Assembly: GCF_003626635.1 (NCBI RefSeq)
Contig: NZ_RAZT01000008.1
Location: 62,001-126,000 of the forward strand
Origin: Micromonospora musae
Lineage (GTDB): Bacteria > Actinomycetota > Actinomycetes > Mycobacteriales > Micromonosporaceae
DNA: 64,000 bases
Direction of reading: 5' to 3'
Shown here: in pieces, positions 58,849 through 64,000 of the stretch
Layout: every line of letters starts with the position of its first letter
How positions within the stretch are numbered: the stretch's first letter is position 1
Notes under the pieces: model-generated
Databases searched by the model: none
What the model was told of the DNA's origin: nothing
What the model saw: the letters and a program-made list of their open reading frames with translations, nothing else
Translations under genes and position numbers: made by a program

Positions 58849-59448
58849 CTACTCGATCCAGAGCAGGTGCACCGGCACTTCCAGGGTGGTGGGCGCCTGC
58901 CCTCGCCAGGCCCAGCGGTACCACTCCGCCTCGGGCGTGACCCGTACGCAGATGTCCCCGTCGGCTCCGGAGTACGTCTCGGTGACCGCGCGCAGGTCGC
59001 GCTGCTCGGTCGAGTCGACGACGTGGACCACGCGCCGTCCGACCACCGAGTCGGCGTCGATGACCGGAAGCGGCGGCCGGTGACTCGGGCCGTCGAGCGA
59101 GACGAGCCGAAGGCCGGAGTCACGCCCGGCCGGACCGTCGAGGGGCGCCCCGATCGTCTCGACCCAGACCCGCTCCACCGGCATCAGGGGCGCGAAGACC
59201 TCCACCTGGTCGGTCTCGGCGCGGTACCACTCGTGTTCCGGGATGACCGGCACGTACGTCCTGCTGCTCTGCACCACCCGGTCGTCCGCCCTGAGGTCGC
59301 CGCGCCACCCGAGCCCGGGCAGGCCGACCCGCACCCGCTGGCCGCGTAGCCCGACCCGGGCGGTCGCGGGCACGATCTCGACGGGGCGGGGTGGGCGCGG
59401 CGCCCAGTCCGGGCGGTCCGCGAACGGATCGGGCAGTGGCTCGTTCAT
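58849..59448 (-). CDS. Hypothetical protein at the end of the type IV secretion-like operon
   Basis: A 199-residue soluble protein without signal peptide or membrane helix. Two similar segments occur, T-Y-V-P-V-I-P-E-H-E-W-Y-R and I-C-V-R-V-T-P-E-A-E-W-Y-R-W, suggesting an internal duplication of a beta-rich domain. No family is recognised. The ATG at 59448 stands 13 bases after the stop of the cell-wall hydrolase gene, so it belongs to that leftward operon. It is convergent with the gene ending at 58840. Confidence 0.72.
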   Translation of the reverse strand: MNEPLPDPFADRPDWAPRPPRPVEIVPATARVGLRGQRVRVGLPGLGWRGDLRADDRVVQSSRTYVPVIPEHEWYRAETDQVEVFAPLMPVERVWVETIGAPLDGPAGRDSGLRLVSLDGPSHRPPLPVIDADSVVGRRVVHVVDSTEQRDLRAVTETYSGADGDICVRVTPEAEWYRWAWRGQAPTTLEVPVHLLWIE

Positions 59449-59461
59449 GCCGGCCAGGGTT

Positions 59462-60631
59462 TCACTTTCCCGCCTTGAGGGGGGCGCCCCGCGACCGCAT
59501 GAACGGCACCGGGTCGGTCGCGCCCCGGCTGCTCCGGTCGCCGTCCTCGTGCACCTCGAAGTGCAGGTGCGGACCGGAGGAGTTTCCGCTGCTGCCGACC
59601 TTGCCGATGACCTCACCGGCGGCGACGCGCTGCCCCTCCTGCACCTGCGGTCTCGTCACCATGTGGCAGTAGCGGGTGATGATCCCGCCGGAGTGCAGGA
59701 TGTCGACGAACCATCCGCAGCCGCCCTTTCCGGGGTAGCCGTCCACGTCGCAGCTCTCCCGCCCGCTGTTGTCGGGGTCGCACTTCGACACCAGGACCCG
59801 ACCGGACGCCGCGGAGTGGATCGCCGTGCCCTTCCTGGCGGCGATGTCGACGCCGTCGTGCCCGGGCCGTTGGCTGGTGCGGTAGCCGGAGCCGACCCGG
59901 CCGACGATGGGGGCGGTCCAGCCCGAGGCCGCCACCTCCTTGCCGGAGGCCGCGTCGCACACCTCACGGCCCGACAGGAGCGCGGTCCGCGCCGCGCCGC
60001 CGGCGAGGGCGTCGACGATCTGGGCGGCCAGCGTCTCGTGCTTCGCATAGGCGTCGGGGAACGCGCTCACCTGCACCCGCTGCGCGGCCACCGTGAGCGG
60101 AAGCTGCTCCCAGCCTCGGATAGCGACGAGCTTCTCGTAGAACTTCTTCGCCGCGTACTCCGGGGTCATCCGCTGCCGCGTACTGCCCCAGGAGGCCCGC
60201 TGCTGGAACAGCCCGACCGAGTCGTGGTCGGCGCCGACGCCCTCGTTCGGCAGGTCCCGGGAGTCCTGGACGGTCCGGTTCGCCAGGTTCCGCAAGCCGG
60301 ACTCCTGCATGGCGGTCGCCACCGCGACGACCCAGCCGCGCGGCGGGACCTTCATCTGCTGTCCGGTACCGATGATCCGGGCCGCGTTGCGGAGCTGGCT
60401 GTCGCCGTAGTCGGCCATCCGCGGCATCTTCCCGCTCACGTTGACTTGGAAGTCTCCGGTGCACTCGACGCTCATCGGCGTCATCTGCTCGGCGGAGTCC
60501 CCACCGAGCTCGGTGAGGAAGAAGGCGGCCGTCCCGCCGGTGCAGCAGAGGAGCGCCAGCGCCACGGTGGACGCTGCGGCGAGCGCCCGCAGCGGCAGCC
60601 GCCGACGTCGGGGAGGCTTCTCGTCGCTCAT
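59462..60631 (-). CDS. Bifunctional cell-wall hydrolase: lytic-transglycosylase-like and M23 peptidase domains
   Basis: A 389-residue membrane-anchored protein. One helix (about 17-40) is followed by a lysozyme/SLT-like domain with the likely catalytic E110 (A-M-Q-E-S-G-L-R-N) and S-V-G-L-F-Q-Q-R. An M23 LytM domain follows with zinc ligands H258-D-G-V-D262 and H355-L-H357 (plus H323). It would cut both glycan and peptide bonds of peptidoglycan. Similar two-domain proteins accompany conjugation-type secretion systems in Gram-positive bacteria, opening the wall for the channel. Its ATG overlaps the stop of the preceding membrane protein gene. Confidence 0.88.
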   Translation of the reverse strand: MSDEKPPRRRRLPLRALAAASTVALALLCCTGGTAAFFLTELGGDSAEQMTPMSVECTGDFQVNVSGKMPRMADYGDSQLRNAARIIGTGQQMKVPPRGWVVAVATAMQESGLRNLANRTVQDSRDLPNEGVGADHDSVGLFQQRASWGSTRQRMTPEYAAKKFYEKLVAIRGWEQLPLTVAAQRVQVSAFPDAYAKHETLAAQIVDALAGGAARTALLSGREVCDAASGKEVAASGWTAPIVGRVGSGYRTSQRPGHDGVDIAARKGTAIHSAASGRVLVSKCDPDNSGRESCDVDGYPGKGGCGWFVDILHSGGIITRYCHMVTRPQVQEGQRVAAGEVIGKVGSSGNSSGPHLHFEVHEDGDRSSRGATDPVPFMRSRGAPLKAGK

Positions 60632-61185
60632 CCCTGCTCCCAGTCCACCGCGTCGACCAGCCACTCGCCGTCCGGTGCCACGAGCTCCAGCCGGAGCCGG
60701 CCGGTGTCCATCGGCACCAGCACCTCGACGAAGGTCTCGGTGCGGGGCCGCAGGGTTGCCTCGTCGGTCACCGCGTGAGCCGGCACTGTCTCAGGCGCCG
60801 CTTCGGCCATCTTCGTGACGAGCGCGGGCGTCGACAGGGGTCGCATGCCTTCGCGCCACTCGGTGGCGGTCATTCCCGGCTTCCCGAGCCAAGCCGTCAC
60901 GAAGCGGTCGGCAGTCTGCTCCGGCTTCGCCGCACCCGGTCGGGTGACCGGTTCCCGTGGCTCCTCGCCGGCGATCAGCCCGTCGTCGCCCGCGTGCGGA
61001 TCGACAGTGGTTATCGGCTCGGTGGGCCGGTTGCTCAGCCCGAGGGACGGATCGATGGGCCCCGACAGGAGCCGGGCCGCGCCGATGATGCCGAACACGA
61101 CCACCGCGAGGGCGAGGGCGATCCCGATCCGGGACCGCAGCACCCGGGTGAAGAGGAATTCGAGCGCCCGTCGCACCGCGATCAC
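60628..61185 (-). CDS. Single-pass membrane protein, possible VirB8/TcpC-like component
   Basis: A 185-residue protein with an Arg-rich start, one helix (about 19-41) and an outer part of about 140 residues that begins with a disordered linker (R-P-T-E-P-I-T-T-V-D-P-H) and then a compact domain (T-A-D-R-F-V-T-A-W-L to V-D-A-V-D-W). The topology and helical A-D-R-F-V-x-A-W-L start fit NTF2-like VirB8/TcpC domains, but I cannot prove it from sequence alone. GTG start overlaps the stop of the polytopic protein gene (GTGA) and its stop overlaps the hydrolase start. Confidence 0.75.
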   Translation of the reverse strand: MIAVRRALEFLFTRVLRSRIGIALALAVVVFGIIGAARLLSGPIDPSLGLSNRPTEPITTVDPHAGDDGLIAGEEPREPVTRPGAAKPEQTADRFVTAWLGKPGMTATEWREGMRPLSTPALVTKMAEAAPETVPAHAVTDEATLRPRTETFVEVLVPMDTGRLRLELVAPDGEWLVDAVDWEQG

Positions 61186-63122
61186 CTGGCCTCGGTGCGG
61201 ATCCGCGGTCCGCTTCGCTCGGGCACGCTCTCCCCGGAGCCGGGCCGGTAGACGACGTAGGAGGGGCGTTCCTCCGGCACGTCCGGCGCCGTCCAGGTGC
61301 CCGGCTGGCCGCGCCGGGGTCGCGGCGCGGCCGGTCGGGCCGTCGGGTTCTCCTCGATCGTCGGCGCGCCCTCGGTCCGTTCACGGCCGTCGGAGCGCGG
61401 CCGGTCGCCGCGGTCCGGCGCGGTGTGCACCGGGTCCTCGTGCCGCGCTTCCGGCCGAAGCCTCGTCTGCTCCGCCGCCACCGCTTTTCGGCGTCCCATG
61501 GTGGGCTCGGCCGTGCCACCGGGCTCGGCCGGGTCAAGTCGGGCGGCGGTCCGCATGTCGCGGAAGAACCGGCGGTGCCACGATCCGGCCGAGCCGACCG
61601 CCTCGCTGCTGTCCTTGCCACCGAGCTGGGTGATCCGGCGGTACGGACGCAGCAGCAACCAGCCGACCACGCCGCAGAGCCAGACCAGCACCACCTGGAG
61701 CCAGCCGGGAAGGCTCGGCGTGCTCATGATCAGATCAACCGCGAAGAGGTAGACGGCGGCCCCGGTGCCGAAGATGGCGATGTTGAAGATGGCGGCCACC
61801 ACGGCGTTCCCGAGCCGGCGCAGGCCGGCGCTGGCCGGTCTGAGTAGACCGATGGTGCCAAGGATCGGCGCGGCGATCACGGCCCACCGGAAGATGAGGA
61901 AGCCGAGCAGCACCAGCAGCGATGCCGTCAGGTCGAACATGGCGAAGAGCAGCGACGCGAGCACCGCGATGAAGCCGGCGCCCACCCGGTCCATGTCCCG
62001 AGTCCCCTGGAGGTACTCGTAAGCCTCCGGGTCCTCGTTCTTAATCAGCCCCGCGATGGTCATCCACTGCTGCTGTTTGGCCTTAATAACCACCTCACGG
62101 GTGGCAGGGTTGCTGCGGATGGCTTCCGCTTCGTCCCAGGTCAGCGCCTTCGCGTCGTAAAGCGCCGCACCGTATTTTTTCGCAGTCTCGCTGTCGGCCG
62201 AGCCGAGTACGCCGCGCAGCCAGTTGCGGTAGAGCATGGCTTCGGCGGCGGTGTCGCTCGCGCGGACCGCGGGTGGCCGGTGATCCTTGCACGCCTCGGG
62301 ATTCTCGCGATCGTCGCATTGGTCAGGAGGTGTGTCCCTCGATGCGGGGCCGAGGGCGTCATGCACCACGCCGAGGCCGGTGATGAGCGTGCTGTCGGCG
62401 ACGTTTGCCGACTTAACCGGCCAGGCAGCGAGGGCCGTCACGGCCACCATCACGAACAGCGCCCAACCCGCCGTGGTCATGGCGTTGCTCATGTCGGATT
62501 GACGCGACCGCCAGAGCAGGTAGAGCCCGACCACACAGAGCGTGACGATGCCGAAGACGCTGAACACCTTCTGGTAGATCGCCTTGGTCGCCTGGTCCAC
62601 CAGCGGGTCGGCCCAGCTCCACATCGACCGCGGGTCCCAGGACCGCTCGCGCAGCGCGTTGGACGCACCGATGATCGAAGTGGCGACCATGAACTCACCG
62701 TTGGCTACCGTGTTGCTGAACTTGTAGTCCGGGTGCAGAACCGTGGAGGCGCATCCGCCGATGTCGTAGGTGGTGTAGCTGTATCCGGCGTAGCCGTAGT
62801 CGCTGTACAACCCCTTCGGGCCGGGCTGTTTGGAGGAATCCGGCCGTGAGGCGAACCAGCCGGCCAGGCCGGAATCGGGCGCGCTGGGAGTTGGCGGCCT
62901 ACGGCACTCGATCTCCGTTTCGGCGACAAGCTGGAGCTGCTTGACGCAGGCGCGGAAGTCGGCCTGCCACTCCTGAGTCGTGCAGAGGTCGGCCTGCGCC
63001 TGCGCGACCACCGGGGCGGCGGACGCCGGAGACGCCCCGATCAACGGCCAGGCGATCGTGGCACCGGCCAGCAGGCCGAGCGCGAGCAGGAACGCCGTGA
63101 TCCTTGCTCGGGCCCTCGCCAT
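61182..63122 (-). CDS. Polytopic TrbL/VirB6-like membrane protein
   Basis: A 646-residue protein. A signal peptide (about 1-36, ending A-S-A-A-P) is followed by an outer Cys-containing region (C47, C59, C73, C124), then helices at about 185-204, 217-234, 381-402, 403-424, 440-462 and 473-491, with an outer loop (240-380) between the second and third. The last 145 residues are charged, Pro/Arg-rich and cytoplasmic. This is the topology of the inner-membrane channel protein of Gram-positive type IV secretion systems. Parts of the gene (around 62040-62330) are less GC-rich than the flanks. The ATG at 63122 lies one base after the VirB4-like stop. Confidence 0.78.
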   Translation of the reverse strand: MARARARITAFLLALGLLAGATIAWPLIGASPASAAPVVAQAQADLCTTQEWQADFRACVKQLQLVAETEIECRRPPTPSAPDSGLAGWFASRPDSSKQPGPKGLYSDYGYAGYSYTTYDIGGCASTVLHPDYKFSNTVANGEFMVATSIIGASNALRERSWDPRSMWSWADPLVDQATKAIYQKVFSVFGIVTLCVVGLYLLWRSRQSDMSNAMTTAGWALFVMVAVTALAAWPVKSANVADSTLITGLGVVHDALGPASRDTPPDQCDDRENPEACKDHRPPAVRASDTAAEAMLYRNWLRGVLGSADSETAKKYGAALYDAKALTWDEAEAIRSNPATREVVIKAKQQQWMTIAGLIKNEDPEAYEYLQGTRDMDRVGAGFIAVLASLLFAMFDLTASLLVLLGFLIFRWAVIAAPILGTIGLLRPASAGLRRLGNAVVAAIFNIAIFGTGAAVYLFAVDLIMSTPSLPGWLQVVLVWLCGVVGWLLLRPYRRITQLGGKDSSEAVGSAGSWHRRFFRDMRTAARLDPAEPGGTAEPTMGRRKAVAAEQTRLRPEARHEDPVHTAPDRGDRPRSDGRERTEGAPTIEENPTARPAAPRPRRGQPGTWTAPDVPEERPSYVVYRPGSGESVPERSGPRIRTEAR

Positions 63123-63123
63123 G

Positions 63124-64000
63124 TCACGCCTCCAGATCCGGCAGGGGGACGCTCGGCAGCACCCCGGCCGCTGCGGCGACCGCTGCGGGCGTGGTGTCGA
63201 GGTGTTCCAGCAGTCGCTCGACGTACGAGACGTCCACCCGGACCTTCTGCACCCGCCCGTCGACGTCCCGCATGACGAACTCGCGGAAGCCCAGCCGGGT
63301 GGACGACGTGGCGTCGGCGGTGGAGAGCGAGGCGAGGGTGGCCTCGTAGCCGTCGTTGACCGGTACCCGTAGCAGCCGCAGCGCCTCCGAGGCGATCTCG
63401 TTGTCCTCGGCGATCCGGCCGACGAAGACGGTCGAGACGAGGTTCTGCACGTCGAGACCGAGAATGTCGCGCGGGTTCTGGGAGGCGACCAGCGCGGCCA
63501 GGTTCCACTTGCGGGAGTCGCGGGCGAGCCGTACCAGGAAGGAGCGGCCGGAGCGCCACCCCTCCATGAAGTGCGCCTCGTCCAGGCCGACGAGCTTCCG
63601 GGACGACATCGACCCGCCGTAGCAGCGGCGTACGGCGAGCCGGTGCGCGGTGTGCAGCATCGGCAGGGCGAGCGCCTCCTCGGCCGACCAGTACTCGCGC
63701 TCGATCTTCAGGTCGGGCAGCCGCAGGCCGGCCATGGTGATCACGGTGAGCGCGGCGTCCGGACCGAGCATGCCCTCGGGCGGCCGGCCGAAGAAGAGCA
63801 TCGCCAGCGGCATCTCGGCGGTGTCCAGCAGGAGGTTGGCGAGTTCCCGGCCGGTGTCGTCGTCGAGTTGGCCGAGCACGGTCACCACGTCGTCCAGGGT
63901 GGACGTCTCCTCGGCCGGCACCTGGCGTACGGCGTGCCGGAACAGCGTGGCGGTCGACGCCTCGCGGGCGACCTGCGGCGGCACCAGCATCATGCAGATG
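63124..64000 (-). CDS. VirB4/TraC-like secretion ATPase, C-terminal part
   Basis: The open frame runs off the right edge, so only the last 291 residues are seen. They contain the Walker B-like V-G-L-D-E-A-H-F-M, the following arginine-rich helix (V-R-L-A-R-D-S-R-K-W-N) and the sensor-like A-S-Q-N-P-R-D-I, the arrangement of VirB4/TraC/AAA-10 ATPases that energise conjugation-type type IV secretion. Walker A must lie beyond the window. The stop is one base before the start of the TrbL-like gene. Confidence 0.82.
   Translation of the reverse strand, partial: ICMMLVPPQVAREASTATLFRHAVRQVPAEETSTLDDVVTVLGQLDDDTGRELANLLLDTAEMPLAMLFFGRPPEGMLGPDAALTVITMAGLRLPDLKIEREYWSAEEALALPMLHTAHRLAVRRCYGGSMSSRKLVGLDEAHFMEGWRSGRSFLVRLARDSRKWNLAALVASQNPRDILGLDVQNLVSTVFVGRIAEDNEIASEALRLLRVPVNDGYEATLASLSTADATSSTRLGFREFVMRDVDGRVQKVRVDVSYVERLLEHLDTTPAAVAAAAGVLPSVPLPDLEA

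Noticed and set aside
1..64000. tRNA or rRNA genes, insertion sequences, att sites
   Set aside because: No cloverleaf-like sequence, transposase or integrase motif, or flanking direct repeat with an integrase was found by reading; a tRNA or IS search tool would be decisive.

Overview
The window is very GC-rich actinobacterial chromosome, most like Micromonosporaceae (Micromonospora or a close relative). The signs are a WhiB regulator, Crp, a mycosin/EccC/EccD type VII secretion set, many GTG starts, GTGA/ATGA stop-start overlaps, and short coding-compatible repeats. About 46 genes are supported. I see no tRNA, rRNA, insertion sequence, phage gene or CRISPR array.

Layout. 1-9.1 kb holds the end of a YqeY-like gene, a class A penicillin-binding protein (ponA2 type), a WhiB4-type regulator, two ArsA/Get3-like ATPases, a proline-rich membrane protein, a DUF4177 microprotein, RidA and a metallo-beta-lactamase-fold hydrolase. 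From memory this follows the M. tuberculosis order Rv3682-Rv3677c. 9.1-19.6 kb is lineage-specific: a giant cyclase/ATPase/TPR signalling protein, a membrane Ser/Thr kinase, a secreted tripeptidyl aminopeptidase, and a solute-binding lipoprotein coupled to a membrane protein. 19.6-29.0 kb is one leftward catabolic operon (TetR, mycothiol-isomerase-like protein, AtuA-like protein, two acyl-CoA dehydrogenases, biotin-dependent acyl-CoA carboxylase). 29.0-29.9 kb is a repeat-rich stretch without genes. 29.9-37.7 kb returns to conserved order: phosphoesterase, crp, CbiZ, CapA-like lipoprotein, nth, TlpA-like thioredoxin, CoA-type Nudix, marP and a PAP2 phosphatase.

37.8-44.7 kb carries mycP, eccC and eccD with no Esx substrate, eccB or eccE nearby. 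44.7-54.7 kb is again conserved housekeeping (ppa, dacB-type carboxypeptidase, zincin-like Rv3626c homologue, tilS, hpt, ftsH, folE), interrupted by a GlxA-type regulator and a microprotein. From 54.8 kb to the right edge is accessory machinery. One part is an EccC/FtsK-like protein whose ATPase motifs look lost, coupled to a coiled-coil membrane protein. The other is a leftward cluster with a VirB4-like ATPase, a polytopic TrbL/VirB6-like protein, a single-pass membrane protein and a cell-wall hydrolase with both lytic-transglycosylase-like and M23 domains: a type IV secretion-like machine entering from beyond the window.

Cross-cutting observations. (1) Repeat-derived mini-ORFs bridge neighbouring operon genes through chained stop/start overlaps: three units between accD-like and accA-like genes, and one unit between the DUF4177 gene and ridA. 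(2) At least eight genes have a TANNNT -10 box exactly at -12 to -7 from the start codon, the arrangement of leaderless transcripts; this moves the start of one Get3-like ATPase. (3) The right-hand secretion-like region contains segments of visibly lower GC.
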